A stretch of 64,000 nt of DNA, from the NCBI RefSeq assembly GCF_902459465.1, contig NC_047063.1, positions 18,193,685-18,257,684 of the forward strand, in the 5' to 3' direction. The notes beneath the pieces are model-generated. The model saw only the letters and a program-made list of their open reading frames with translations. It was not told the origin of the DNA and made no database searches. The DNA is from Asterias rubens (taxonomy: Eukaryota > Echinodermata > Asteroidea > Forcipulatida > Asteriidae). Positions 23,801 to 32,033 of this stretch are shown here, in pieces. Position 1 is the stretch's first letter, and each line of letters begins with the position of its first letter. Made by a program: the position numbers and the translations under genes.

Positions 23801-25312
23801 CATTGCGTGAAGTGAACTTGCTTTAAACAAAAACTCAACAAACTTATTATAATTATTGTACTTATTAGAGTCTTAATTTTTTTTTACATTTGTTATCTTC
23901 TAATTTATTAAAGACTTATCTTAAATATTGTCCGATACCCTTAACCACGAAATGTATACAGAATTTAGGTCCACTTTGAAAGGATGTTACTTGTGGTATT
24001 TAGAAATGAAACACATCGATCTATCTTTGAATTAGATTTTAAAGTTTTTATAATGTTTAGTTTTTAAATTTATTTATAAGGCTAAATACTGCTTATGTTG
24101 AGCAAGTTTATAAATCAAGTTATTAAATGAAGGCCTATAGATTGTTTTGTTTATTTGTGATGATTAGGCTTAGTGATGAGGCGTTAGTTGTGACGATAGT
24201 TTTTGTTCGGTTTTTAGCTAGATTTAACTAGATTTATTTGTTTCATCGACAAGGGGTTATCCGACATGCTGTTCGATTTCCAGCCGAGTTTCTCGGTCGT
24301 TAGCAACGGGGCAGAGTGCATTCTCATTTCCAAGAAGTTCTACCGGGAACATGCCACGACCAGGATGCTTGGACGCTTGCGTAGAGAGGTACTTCCGTTT
24401 AAAACAAGGGTCTTTGGTAACGTTAAAGGCAGTGGACACTATTGGTCATTACTCAAAATAGTTATTAATATAAAAACTTACTTGGTAACTATCAATGGGG
24501 AGAGGTTGATGGTATAAAACATTGTGAGAAACGGCTCCCTCTGAAATAACGTTGTTTTCGAGAAATAAATTGTCCACGAATTTGATTTTGAGACCTCGGT
24601 ATTAGAATTTGAGGTTGCGAAATCGAGCATCAGAAAGCAAACAACTTCGTGTGACAAGGGCGTTTTTCTTTGTTATCTCGCAACTTCGATGACCAATTGA
24701 GCTCAAATATTCACAGGTTTGTTATTTTATGCGTATGTTGACATACACCAAGTGAGAAGACTGTTCTTTTACAATTATCAATAGTGTCCAGAGTCTTAAA
24801 TAACCTCAATGCTGAGGTTCGTTGGTTAAGAATATAATTTGATGTTATATGAACATGATTTCCTTTAACTTAGTGCAAATGCACGAACGTGGAATAGGCA
24901 TAGCTGTGTATTTAGAGAGATGTGACATCGAAGATTATATTGATAATAAATTGAATTGAATTTAAGAACCGGTTTCCTTCGTGGATGCTGGACGTCATTT
25001 TCAGCACAAATGCAGCACCACCAAATGGGCAGACTATAGTCTGGTATCCTGTATTCGCCAATGCGTTTTTTTTAATTTTATATATACAAAACGGCTTCTA
25101 ATCCAACTCTTTTGATACGGCTGTGGAAATAGTTTTGTTTTGTGTTTCAGAAACTGACCGGGTATAAATTCTATTCACAGGAGCAGAGTTACCCGGATGA
25201 TCAAGAGCTTCAGAAGAACCTGGAGGTCAAACTTGAATGGGACGCATACAAGAAGAGCGCCCTCTTAACTACGCTCAAACGCACTAGGAAGAAAAACAAC
25301 CAACCACGTTGA
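8193..25312 (+). CDS. CNBD2-like two-domain cyclic-nucleotide-binding protein, copy A
   Basis: Seventeen coding exons join into one 758-residue frame: 8193-8801, 9057-9136, 10297-10396, 12131-12205, 12647-12809, 13441-13517, 16353-16436, 16780-16850, 17170-17247, 17611-17671, 18841-18913, 19516-19802, 20354-20426, 21754-21842, 22605-22664, 24254-24388, 25151-25312. All junctions are GT-AG and phases agree throughout. Residues 1-203 are basic and disordered; a hydrophobic/basic helix follows (KRLLQKFKSYARLITFLHRL); a first CNB domain spans about 289-420; a second, split CNB-like domain lies at about 429-480 and 640-695. The architecture and the motifs RSDWI..VKSGSC and VSNGAEC fit CNBD2, described in mammals as a cAMP-binding protein needed for sperm flagella. 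FGELGLVNKQTRKSTV keeps the cyclic-nucleotide Glu (369) and Arg (378). The family call is from recognition, not a search. A convergent paralog lies at 42-55 kb. Confidence 0.85.
9258..9557 (-). mobile_element. Family A MITE copy 3 (intron 2 of copy A)
   Basis: Starts TTAA, AGGCAGTGGACACTATTGG; the right end is degraded to GTGTCCAGTGTCTTGAGA. It is shortened in the central palindrome. Confidence 0.75.
9683..9875 (+). mobile_element. tRNA-derived SINE copy (intron 2 of copy A)
   Basis: The head has a box-A-like TGGTGTAATGATA and a box-B-like GGATTCGAATTCC; the tail has CGGTGTATGGGTAAAACC and CTTTATCCCCGATGCAAA. The same tail is shared with the copies at 15.6 and 62.8 kb. Decayed. Confidence 0.6.
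9900..10277 (+). mobile_element. Family A MITE, divergent subfamily, next to exon 3 of copy A
   Basis: TTAA ends; the left end reads AGGCAATGTACACGTTTCG and the centre is a different hairpin (AAAAGACTTCTAGCTAGAAG). Its right TTAA is only 19 bases before the acceptor of exon 3, so the element supplies the likely branch-point region of that intron. Confidence 0.75.
10565..10888 (+). mobile_element. Family C palindromic MITE copy 1
   Basis: A large palindrome around GTCTCGGTGATCATGAGACG with CTGTAGTTTTTGAGA arms; the right end is AAAAGTACCCAAATCCTTTG. The left end is truncated and preceded by a GTCAAAGACA short tandem repeat. Confidence 0.7.
12131..16850 (+). CDS. Exons 4-8 of copy A: first CNB domain
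   Basis: Exon 4 (12131-12205) gives the lead-in helix with KKILNLPFYQRTEKD. Exons 5-6 give the beta barrel start (GHRPLNFYFILSGS) and RGETFG; exon 7 (16353-16436) gives the phosphate-binding cassette ELGLVNKQTRKSTV; exon 8 gives EYTRIFMAGG. The conserved Gly-Glu and the Arg ten residues later are both present, so cAMP or cGMP binding is plausible. This is inferred from the known cassette, not shown. Confidence 0.8.
12880..13310 (+). repeat. Dispersed repeat, copy 1 (partner at 17.8 kb)
   Basis: Contains ACTGGTTTTACA, ATTTCATTGGATAA, GTGCAGTGACGTAAGCTTT and TTTGATTGGTC in the same order as at 17795-18060 and again just after 18355. The ordering shows one repeat family; the second copy is interrupted by the compound palindrome at 18072-18354. 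Confidence 0.6.
13581..13963 (+). mobile_element. Family A MITE copy 4 (intron 6 of copy A)
   Basis: Left TTAA with AGACAGTGGATACTATTG; right end GTGTCCACTGCCTTTCA, where the TTAA is mutated. Central inverted repeat around GATACCTCAAAATCTAATTC. Confidence 0.8.
14369..15065. repeat. Compound palindromic element, family E copy 1
   Basis: Begins CCGGTGTCAGACGCAATTG and ends TTGCATGCGACACCGG. Inside, two palindromic modules alternate: TTGCATATGCAA and GTCCGNNCGGAC-type. The foldback at 14532-14731 is nested within it. The order of blocks matches the copy at 58945-59486 in opposite orientation. Confidence 0.75.
14532..14731. mobile_element. Foldback element, family D copy 2, nested
   Basis: Ends are TGGGTGCGTTCGTTTAGCT and its inverse GAGCTAAACGAACGCACCCA. 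The interior differs from the other two copies. Inserted inside the compound palindromic element, so it arrived later. Confidence 0.8.
15297..15441. mobile_element. Foldback element, family D copy 3
   Basis: TGGGTGCGTTCGTTTAGCTT at the left and its reverse complement at the right; interior CCAGGACAAACTTGTGCAGA..CGTTCGTCCTGG matches the copy at 4.83 kb. Confidence 0.85.
15605..15795 (+). mobile_element. tRNA-derived SINE copy (intron 6 of copy A)
   Basis: Box A TGGTCGAGTTGG and box B GGGTTCAAACCCC are both intact and spaced as in a tRNA. The body then reads CACAGAACTCGGGTAAGTAA and ends CTTTATCCCCGATGCAAA. There is no clean cloverleaf, so this is a SINE rather than a tRNA gene. Confidence 0.75.
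15803..16164 (+). mobile_element. Family C palindromic MITE copy 2
   Basis: TTAA at both ends; left end AAGGGTCTACGTAACTTTTG, right end GGTACCCAAATCATTTAA. The centre is TCGTCTCATGAGACGA. Almost the whole element folds on itself. It lies about 190 bases upstream of exon 7. Confidence 0.85.
17170..18913 (+). CDS. Exons 9-11 of copy A: first half of second CNB-like domain
   Basis: Exons 17170-17247, 17611-17671 and 18841-18913. Together they read WPMHLLAENPKKCIFSYFKR, GDVLVKNSKKSDWILIVKSG and SCSVMKLL: the opening strands of a CNB fold, with the SDW..IVKSG signature shared with the paralog. Residues continue as a Lys-rich stretch (KKKPKEMKRL). The intron between exons 8 and 9 (16851-17169) is absent from the paralog. 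Confidence 0.8.
17795..18060 (+). repeat. Dispersed repeat, copy 2
   Basis: Second copy of the repeat at 12.9 kb (CACTGGTTTTACA .. GTGCAGTGACGTAAGCTTTC). Its remainder resumes after 18355 with GGTATCTGGCGTAATTGACC. It flanks the compound palindrome that has inserted into it. Confidence 0.6.
18072..18354. repeat. Compound palindromic element, family E copy 2
   Basis: CCGGTG..ACACCGG ends with repeated TGCATATGCAA and GTCCGCCGGACG blocks throughout. It lacks the middle segment of the other two copies. Located in intron 10 of copy A. Confidence 0.75.
19293..19405 (+). mobile_element. 5'-truncated SINE fragment
   Basis: Keeps box B (GTGGGTTCGAGTCCATCCC) followed by the family body (CAGTGCTTTAAGCTGCATCG, ATGTATGGGTAAAAC). 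Box A has been lost. Confidence 0.6.
19516..21842 (+). CDS. Exons 12-14 of copy A: charged linker inside the second CNB-like domain
   Basis: Exons 19516-19802, 20354-20426 and 21754-21842. The coding is polar and Lys/Arg/Glu-rich, with no fold expected. Exon 12 must use the GTAGGT donor at 19803; the GTAACG donor four bases later gives a premature stop when joined to exon 13. Exon 13 (VHMIRRPSLQVPNNSDESDE) aligns with the paralog exon at 45295-45406. Confidence 0.75.
20154..20163 (+). other. Possible 10-nt cryptic microexon
   Basis: Ten bases (GATGCTTATG) sit between a strong acceptor (TTTTGTTTTCTTCAG) and a strong donor (GTAAGC). Inclusion between exons 12 and 13 shifts the frame and hits a TGA within exon 13. 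Either it is unused or it is a regulated poison microexon. Confidence 0.3.
21005..21653. mobile_element. Foldback with 145-bp inverted arms (intron 13 of copy A)
   Basis: The left arm 21005-21149 starts CTGCTCACAAAAAGTTAGG and ends ATTACATGTTGCTG; the right arm 21509-21653 is its near-perfect reverse complement. The loop of about 360 bp has an 81-codon open frame from 21276 with no recognisable domain. Arm divergence is low, suggesting a fairly young element. Confidence 0.85.
22605..25312 (+). CDS. Exons 15-17 of copy A: end of second CNB-like domain and C-terminus
   Basis: Exons 22605-22664, 24254-24388 and 25151-25312. Reads WVKVQTLTKGSYFGLSDMLF then SVVSNGAECILISKKFYREH, the closing strands and final helix of the second CNB-like fold. 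Its cassette lacks the canonical Glu/Arg pair and is probably structural. The C-terminus is basic (KRTRKKNNQPR) before TGA at 25310. Confidence 0.8.
22690..23760 (+). repeat. Tandem array of about 193-bp units (intron 15 of copy A)
   Basis: Units marked by GCGTGAAACC at 22878, 23071, 23264 and about 23433, so the period is 193, 193, then 169. Each unit contains CTTTGGAACTCCTTGGCTGT. Part of the array translates to LWNSLAVP-like peptides, reminiscent of the C-terminal LWNSLP motif of some LINE proteins; that link is weak. Units decay towards the right end. Confidence 0.8.
24423..24799 (-). mobile_element. Family A MITE copy 5 (intron 16 of copy A)
   Basis: TTAA, AGGCAGTGGACACTATTGG at left; right end GTGTCCAGAGTCTTAA. 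Starts 35 bases after the donor of exon 16. Confidence 0.8.
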
Positions 25313-25379
25313 CGAATGCATCTTCCTTAAGTTTGGGATCATATTGGATCCCAACTTTTTGCTGTCTTTCAAATTCCCA

Positions 25380-25714
25380 TTAAAAGGCACTAGACACCTT
25401 TGGTAATTGTCAAAGACCGGTATTCCCACTTGGTGTATCCCAACATACGCATAAAATAACAAACATTTACATTTTATTGCAAGAGAATATTGAAAGAAAA
25501 AACACCATTGTTGCACTTTCTCAGATGCCTAATAAAAGGCTCCAAGCCTGAAGTCTTTTAATATTGGAGTGGAAATTTACCTCTTTCTAGACAAAAACGC
25601 GACTCCAGAGGGAGCAGTTTCTTGCAAGGTTTTATACTTTCAACATTACCAAGATAAGTTTTTAGGCTAACAGTTATTTTGAGTAATTATACCAAAAGTG
25701 TCCTGTGGCTTTAA
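25380..25714 (+). mobile_element. Family A MITE, divergent subfamily (3' UTR of copy A)
   Basis: TTAA ends; left AAGGCACTAGACACCTTTGG. It has the AAGTCTTTTA-type central hairpin like the copy at 9.9 kb. It lies 68 bases downstream of the stop codon of copy A. Confidence 0.75.
25531..25536 (+). promoter_or_regulatory. Candidate poly(A) signal of CNBD2-like copy A
   Basis: AATAAA, the first canonical hexamer after the stop at 25312. It is part of the MITE's central hairpin, so the transposon may define this gene's 3' end. Position fits; cleavage is not shown. Confidence 0.4.
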
Positions 25715-25999
25715 GCAACATTTGTTTGTTTATTTGTACAGACTCTACCATGTCTAGATTGCAATCTCTTTTACTCGCTTAACCTTAGCAGAAACACTGA
25801 AATATACATGACTTGTTGAGTCTCGATTTTATTTTGTGAAAAAGTGAGGCATACTTGTCTTCGGATTGGCAAATTTGTTTAAAACCAGCTGCAATATTAA
25901 TTGTACATACTTCAAGATTTTAAGAGCAAAACAAGTCCTTCGTTACAATATTTTATTCAAGATTTACTTTAACAATTATTTATTTTGCGTAGACAACTA

Positions 26000-26260
26000 T
26001 ATCAATAACAGGATGTTGCTTGTTTTTTGGGGTGTTTGTTTGTTCGTTGTTTGCTTTATGTTTGTTTATGTTTTTGTTGTTGTTGTTGAGGGATTTGCGG
26101 GGGGGGGAGAGACTTACACAAACGTTCCAAGTATTTTTTTTGTTGAGGTGTTGTTGGTGTTTGTTTGTTTGTTGTTTGTTTGTTTGTTGTTGTTGTTGAG
26201 GGTTTTGCGGTGGGGGGGGGGGGGACTAACACAAACATTCCAAGTATTTTTGTATAAAAA
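26000..26260 (+). repeat. GT-rich simple repeat with a duplicated block
   Basis: Runs of TTTG/TTG followed by GAGGG, a G tract and ACACAAACGTTCCAAGTATT. The block appears twice, about 120 bases apart. On the G-rich strand the tracts could form quadruplex structures. Confidence 0.7.
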
Positions 26261-26344
26261 AGGGAAATTTGTTTGACGTTTTGTCATACATACTATTAAA
26301 AAGTCGCGTCTTCATCAAATGGATCCCCTGGCTGTATCGTTTGC

Positions 26345-26425
26345 TAGGCCTGATAGCTCAGTTGGAAGAACGCGTTTACGCCAGAGGTCGTTAGTTCAAA
26401 CCCCGTTCAAGTCAGTTTGTCTTTG
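26345..26425 (+). mobile_element. tRNA-like SINE head
   Basis: TAGCTCAGTTGGAAGAACGC resembles a tRNA D-arm/box A, and AGTTCAAACCCCG a box B, but the acceptor stem does not pair. Called a SINE remnant, not a tRNA gene. Confidence 0.5.
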
Positions 26426-26544
26426 TTTAAACCCAAACTGCATCCTCTTAAAAAAAGTGCTCCAAGTTCAATTTCAGTTCATGATACTTTGATTGTTTAA
26501 TATGAATCCAATGAAAGTGGAAAAATAAGTCTTTAAAACTTGCG

Positions 26545-26900
26545 TTAAAGCCATTGGACACTTTCGGTAAACAGTATTGTCCAAAGGCCCACACTTTGTG
26601 TACCACAACTAATATAATAACAAACCTGTGAAAATTAATTAGGCTCAATCGGTCATCGGAGTCGGGAGAAAATAACGGGAAAACCAGCCCTTGTTTGCCG
26701 TGTCATGACATGTGGTTAAAATAAATTCTCGATATTCGAGAATTTATAATTGTTTTAATATTTTCTCAAAAAGTAAAGCATTTTATGGAATAATATTTCA
26801 AGAGAAGTCTTTCACCATTACCTTCTGTAAACCCTGCAAGTCATTTGTAAATCTGTGAACTTTTATTTGCTTCTGTTCCGAAAGTGTTTAATGGCTTTAC
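26545..26900 (+). mobile_element. Family B palindromic MITE copy 1
   Basis: Left TTAA with AGCCATTGGACACTTTCGG; right end CCGAAAGTGTTTAATGGCTT. The centre is a TCTCGATATTCGAGA-type palindrome. Distinct in sequence from family A, though both carry a GGACAC block near the end. Confidence 0.8.
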
Positions 26901-27555
26901 AACTGTGTCAGTTGTCTTTGAAACCCTTCAAGTGTCACATTTAAAATTATATGTGAGACAGTACATGTTTGTAAAGGAATTTTTTATGATGGATGTTATT
27001 AAATCAAACCTTTGTAATGACGCAAAACCTCCTCGTTGGAATCTACACACTAATTAAGTTGTAACATGATGTCATACTTCAAATTGCCTTTTTAGCTGTT
27101 CCGACCTACCGTCGGAACAGGTATTGTTTTCGTCGAGATGTTTTTTTTTTTACGTTTTAGAAACGTTTTTAATTTTCTCCCCAAACGCCATAGGTTTAAC
27201 GCACGATTTTTTTATGGCGACGTTATCTTAGAAACGGTAGAAATGACAGACTTGAGTTCTATATTAAATCGAAGCTCAGTACGTAACTTAATTTGTCTAC
27301 GTACGTTTTTTAATTTCTTAATCATTTAGCTGAGTTATTAATGATATGAATATTTAATTAGGCAATCTTGTTAACAGCATATCTCCCCAAATAAACGTCC
27401 GATTTTCAAAGATTCTTCATAGTTGATTCCCTGGGTGTTGAAGATGTGCAAAATGAAGTAATTTTTAACGTCACGCCATCTTGTAATTATTTTCATTAAA
27501 TATATACAGTTATTATATAATGAATAAAATCACGATGTCCGTGTTGATAGATCCA

Positions 27556-27628
27556 ATAGGGCCGCGGTTAACCGCGGGTGTTATCACCCAGGTGATCTGA
27601 GGTTCGGATCCTCCGGGACCCTCGACAA
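27556..27628 (+). mobile_element. tRNA-like sequence, possible SINE head
   Basis: AATAGGGCCGCGGTTAACCG.. followed by a box-B-like GGTTCGGATCC. There is no convincing cloverleaf; possibly a decayed tRNA-derived element of another type. Confidence 0.3.
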
Positions 27629-27895
27629 AATCAATATTATAAGGCATACATTTTCCTTTTTTTTTTTACAATAAGAAATATGTACCATAAGAAATATAAA
27701 ACGATCAGTACAACATGTTCTTTTTTTTCAAAGTGTTGGCTCATGAGAAGCTTTTTTCCTGGAAAATAAAACGATCCTGATTTTTTCCTCGCGCAGCACG
27801 ATCTTTGGTGTACGTTCTAGTATGGAGGAGAATCTACGTACATCTACGATTTATTACGAAGCATCAGGATATACAGCTACCTCAATACATGGTCA

Positions 27896-28010
27896 CATAT
27901 CATGGAGGGAAGATAATGATAGTTGAAATCATTGCAGTGTTGTAGAAGTTTTTGAGAAATGAGCAAACAATAAATGTCACGAAAATCATTTTAGTCTCAG
28001 TTTAAGCATT
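27896..28010 (+). mobile_element. Family C MITE fragment
   Basis: GGAAGATAATGATAGTTGAAA and TGTAGAAGTTTTTGAGAAA match the left arm of family C; the rest is missing. Confidence 0.5.
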
Positions 28011-28890
28011 GAGGTAGAAATAGCACATGATTTAAGCAAAGCATGTAAAAACGTATTAGGCTCTGAGCGTGGCGCGTCTTTGACCGGGCTCGTTTCAGGC
28101 GACGAGCGTAGACGACGAAAATAGACCGCCTATTGGAATGATTTGCGGGTGAAGTCACCTTGTTTACCCTGGCAAGTACTGTAGTTCAGTGAAATAAAAA
28201 AAATAACTAAACAAATAAAATAAAATAAAAAACGGTAATAAATAAATTTAATAAATTAAACCAGACTAATAAAAAATTCTTCTGATTCTCTGACGCTCGT
28301 TCGGTATAAATACAGGATAATTTGCTTGGTCTTCACACCAAATTCTCTCATACGATCCACGCGTTCGCCGCTCGTTGTACTCGTGGACGCCGCCATGACA
28401 GCTACCGGAGAGTAACACGGATGACTCAATACGGCACTAAAAATAGACTACTTTCGCTTGCTGTGCGCAGGCATCGCATGACGTAATGTTACCGTATTTG
28501 GTCATTCGGAAAACTGAACACGGCGGAAAGTTGAAACCGCCACACCGGGCGAGAGTCAATGATTAAAACAATATGTTATTTATACAAAGGGATTTTAACT
28601 AAATGTCGTCGAAAACTAAGCTTTTGTGTCTCGGTACCAGCATAAAATTATGTCCCAGCTCTGGGATTTTTTGTGCATTTTTGCTGGTTTCCTCTCCCCA
28701 AAGTTATACAAACAGGATACAGTGATTTCCACCGTTAATCCAAATCTCACATTACGAAAAGGTCAACTATTAGACAGAATGGCTTTCCTGTACGGTGATT
28801 GGCTGACGATGACATCATCGACTGATATGGCAGCATGCTGATTGCTGTTTTTCGTTCGTATGGTACCCCGACCACCAAGCCTAAGTTAGT

Positions 28891-28952
28891 CAATAGCAAA
28901 AGCGCCCGTCTATACCATCAGCCCATGGTGTAGACGGGCGCTTTTGCTATTG
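28891..28952. repeat. 62-nt near-perfect hairpin, miRNA-precursor-like
   Basis: Two 27-nt arms (starting CAATAGCAAAAGCGCCCGTC) pair with only one G.U-type difference across an 8-base loop. The dimensions resemble a short pre-miRNA, but near-perfect pairing without bulges is just as typical of a tiny foldback transposon. Confidence 0.8.
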
Positions 28953-29069
28953 AATTCCTCATTCAGCATACTGCAGGTAGACTGTGTAACACCATAACGT
29001 ACACTGAACTTGTTGTGGTACGGCGTTTGTACAGGCTCGTCTCTGGTAAGTGTTTTATCGAATAGTTCT

Positions 29070-29228
29070 TTAACTAAACATGCTAGCCACTGCTCTACAA
29101 TAATTGTAAGGGTCATGGGTTCGAATCCCACCCGAGTACTATGCCTGTGATCTTGTCCACAGGACCCTAGAAAGAACTGAGTATAGATGTGCTAAACACA
29201 CATCGGTGCAATTAAACCAAACTTGTGC
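29070..29228 (+). mobile_element. SINE copy
   Basis: Box B GGGTTCGAATCCC is intact; the body reads CCCGAGTACTATGCCTGTGA, then CTAAACACACATCGGTGC. The box A region is degraded (CATGCTAGCCACTGCTCT). Confidence 0.7.
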
Positions 29229-29665
29229 TTTTACTTGCACAGTATGCGTATCTTTTTATGCCTTGAGCTTTTGTCTGCACCTGCTAGTTTGCACCTCAAC
29301 CAATGTGCGAGTATACTCCAGAGGAGGTTTCTGCACAGTATAGGAAGAAGATGATGATGATTTAATTTTTTTAGCCCTGCTTCTTCGATGGGCGAATATT
29401 CTAGATGGATTCCACTGAATGCCTATTGTAAAATTAATTTTGTACTATTTCGTAACAATTTATAATATAGATTATTTCAACATTAAAAATACCTCATGGC
29501 GTAGGCCTACTTTACAGGAAACCTTTCATTTTTTTTTCAAATTAAACAATTAAGTGAGAGGGCATAGAGGCTCCTCTATGAATGTGGTATGCGTTAATCG
29601 AAACTGGTTTAACGATCAAATAATAATTATGTAATTTTAATGTTTCAGCTCGTTATTCAACCAAC

Positions 29666-30445
29666 ATGATTGTCACCCATTCTGTCGATCTTCCAACGAT
29701 AACCCTGCCGAACAGCGCCCTCAGCGGTGTTCAGTTGGTCACCAAGGAAGATTGCAAAGGATTCACAGTCTACGAGGCACGCATACCAGCGAATGCAGTG
29801 GTTCCGTTAAGATCCCCTGACGACACGAAAAGCTTCCACATCTACTACTGCATCAGTGGAAATGGTAAAAGCACCGCACAAGATGGCGACCGAAAAGACG
29901 TCACCCCAGACACTGTGGTGGCGCTCTCCTGTGACGTCACATTCGAGTTGACGGTAGCTGCAGAGAGTGGAATGCGGTTGTTCGTAACCTACTGTCCAGC
30001 CGTTGACGTGGAGAGTAAATCGCTAGCTGTGGTTCGACACTTATCCGAACTGCTCGGCACAGAGAGAGATATCGACTGGGGAAAAGGCAACAGTCGGCGA
30101 TTTCTCATAAAGGAAGATGGCTTCCCGTTGGGCCTCCACAACACGTGGGTGTACCCTAAGACGTCAACAAGGTTGGGATATCAGAACCACATCGAGGGTG
30201 TCTACTACATTTCAGGTCAGGTGACCTATAGTTGGGAGGATACCAGCGGCGAATGGGTGCACGCAGACACGAAGACAAACACGGAGAACGGGACCAACTA
30301 CCTGATGAATATTCATGATCCTCACATCGTGAAATCTGATGAGAAAGATTGCTACTGCATATGCATTTTTGATCCCGTTTTGAATGGGAAAGAAAACCAC
30401 ACTCTTACCGAAGACGGGTTTTCAGGATACGAACATTCAAAATGA
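29666..30445 (+). CDS. Ectoine-synthase-like bicupin protein, copy 1
   Basis: 259 residues in one uninterrupted coding exon. Residues about 120-256 are clearly homologous to EctC, the cupin that cyclises N-gamma-acetyl-diaminobutyrate to ectoine: DWGKGNSRRFLIKEDG, YQNHIEGVYYISG, NYLMNIHDPH and CIFDPVLNGKENH. The metal ligands known in bacterial EctC map to Glu177, Tyr212 and His220, all present; substrate-side Trp138, Tyr172, His175 and Glu243 are also kept. Residues about 15-112 look like a second cupin that lost its ligands (His58, Val85 and Phe93 at the three positions). A TTTCAG acceptor 18 bases before ATG suggests a 5' non-coding exon. No signal peptide is seen, so it is probably cytosolic. 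No EctA or EctB is in the window, so real ectoine synthesis is unproven; EctC can also cyclise other substrates. A tandem paralog starts 4.4 kb downstream. Confidence 0.9.
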   Translation: MIVTHSVDLPTITLPNSALSGVQLVTKEDCKGFTVYEARIPANAVVPLRSPDDTKSFHIYYCISGNGKSTAQDGDRKDVTPDTVVALSCDVTFELTVAAESGMRLFVTYCPAVDVESKSLAVVRHLSELLGTERDIDWGKGNSRRFLIKEDGFPLGLHNTWVYPKTSTRLGYQNHIEGVYYISGQVTYSWEDTSGEWVHADTKTNTENGTNYLMNIHDPHIVKSDEKDCYCICIFDPVLNGKENHTLTEDGFSGYEHSK

Positions 30446-30478
30446 AGATTCAATATTAATTTGAATGAGGCTGGTGTG

Positions 30479-30484
30479 AATAAA
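30479..30484 (+). promoter_or_regulatory. Poly(A) signal of EctC-like copy 1
   Basis: AATAAA 33 bases after the stop codon, the first canonical hexamer. This would give a very short 3' UTR. Confidence 0.6.
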
Positions 30485-30739
30485 AACAGCAAAACAATAA
30501 GTTGAGTATTTAAATCTTAACAAAATAATAAATCTAGCGTTACAATTTGGTAGCTGTAGTTTCAGTTAGTAGGCAATAAAAAATTACCTAATTAATGTTT
30601 TGCCTCATTGCAAAACATAAACATTCACAAACTACACGCCAGACCTCTTCTTTCACACATTCCCTTTAGTTTGCACATCACTTCCGCAAAACTATAAAGA
30701 TACGGGGCTAGAACTCCCTGGAAAATTCTCTTCGGAAGC

Positions 30740-31098
30740 TTAATTGTCAAAGACCAGTCTTCGCACTTGGTGTATCTCAACATACGCATCAAATAACAAA
30801 CCTGTGAAAATTTGAGCTCAATCGGTCGTCGAAGTTGCGAGATAATATTGAAAGAAAAAACATCCTTGTCGCACGAAGTTGTGTGCTTTCAGATACTTGA
30901 ATTCGGGACCTCAAAATCTAATTTTGAGATTTCGAAATCAAATTCGTGGAAAATTACTTCTTTCTCGAAAACTACATTACTTCAGAGAGAGCCGTTTCTC
31001 AAAATGTTTTATACCATCAACAGCTCCCCATTTCTCGTTACCAAGTAAGGTTTTATGATGATAATTATTTTGTGTAATAGTGTCCACACTGCCTTTAA
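30740..31098 (+). mobile_element. Family A MITE copy 6, left-truncated
   Basis: Starts at AATTGTCAAAGACCAGTC without the terminal repeat; the right end GTGTCCACACTGCCTTTAA is kept. Confidence 0.75.
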
Positions 31099-31516
31099 GA
31101 AGAAAGAAAAATACAGAACATTCTGTTATCGTTCTTTCTGCTTTATTCTCAACATCCCTTTCTGAGCGCCGAAACTGTGTATTTGTTTATAATATTCAAT
31201 AAAGGTCAAATTATTTCTTTCGCACTGTGTTGCTTTTGTTCCTGATAAGGGATGTTTATTTACTTTTGTCCTTGACGAATGTTTATATGTTATTTCTTTT
31301 CCTGACTGATATGTTTTTAAGAAGATTCCAGCCCCCCCCCCCCCCCCCCCCGGCGACATGTGTACAAACTTCCTTGGATTCTAAACTGCCCTATTTTGAA
31401 TCAACCTCCTTCGGCCCATGGTTATTTCCCATAGGACACCGTCCGCTTTGACACCTGCCATGCCACTGGTTCTCATGGGACTCAATTTTGGTATGTTAGC
31501 CTGGCATGGGACTCGG

Positions 31517-31889
31517 TTAAAGCCATTGGACACTTTCGGTACAGCAAAAACATTAAAAGTTCACAGATTTACAAACAACTAGCAGGGTTTACAGAAGGTA
31601 ATGGTGAATGACTTCTCTTGAAATATTATTCCATGAAATGCTTTAATTTTTGAGAAAACATTAAAACAATATCAATTCTCGATATCGAGAATTACGGATC
31701 TTTTTTAAACACATGTCATGACACGGCGAAACGTGCGGAAACAAGGGTGGGTTTTCACCGTTATTTTCTCCCGACTCCGATGACCGATTGAGCCTAAATT
31801 TTCACAGGTTTGTTATTTGATTAATAAGTTGTGATGCACGAAGTGTTGGCCTTGGACATAACCGTTTACGAAAGTGTCTAATGACTTAA
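31517..31889 (-). mobile_element. Family B palindromic MITE copy 2
   Basis: TTAA ends, AGCCATTGGACACTTTCGG at the left, CGAAAGTGTCTAATGACTTAA at the right. Central TCTCGATATCGAGA. Opposite orientation to the copy at 26.5 kb. Confidence 0.8.
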
Positions 31890-32033
31890 AAGTCTCTGTC
31901 TATTATTTATGTATGTAACTTTAAATAAAGTCAAACAATAAATGAATTTAGTTGTTTTTTCCCTGCGAGAAAAGTTTCACCGGCCTGCTTGTTGAAGACA
32001 TGTGTAACAGGAATCCGGTAGTCTGTTTATGGT

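Larger units (their letters stand above)
25715..29640. other. Intergenic region between CNBD2-like copy A and the first EctC-like gene
   Basis: Contains a GT-rich duplicated block at 26.0-26.26 kb, tRNA-like SINE heads at 26.35 and 27.56 kb, a family B MITE at 26.5 kb, a family C fragment at about 27.9-28.0 kb, a 62-nt hairpin at 28.9 kb and a SINE at 29.1 kb. A TATAAATA at about 28305 lies in locally CpG-richer DNA and could be the core promoter of the EctC-like gene, but no matching 5' exon was found. Confidence 0.5.

Noticed and set aside
26345-26425. Possible functional tRNA gene
   Set aside because: Boxes A and B are recognisable but the acceptor and anticodon stems do not pair, so a SINE head is the better reading.
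31330-31352. Long C homopolymer as a regulatory site
   Set aside because: No supporting context; long G/C runs also occur near 14265, 17380 and 51090 and are prone to sequencing error.
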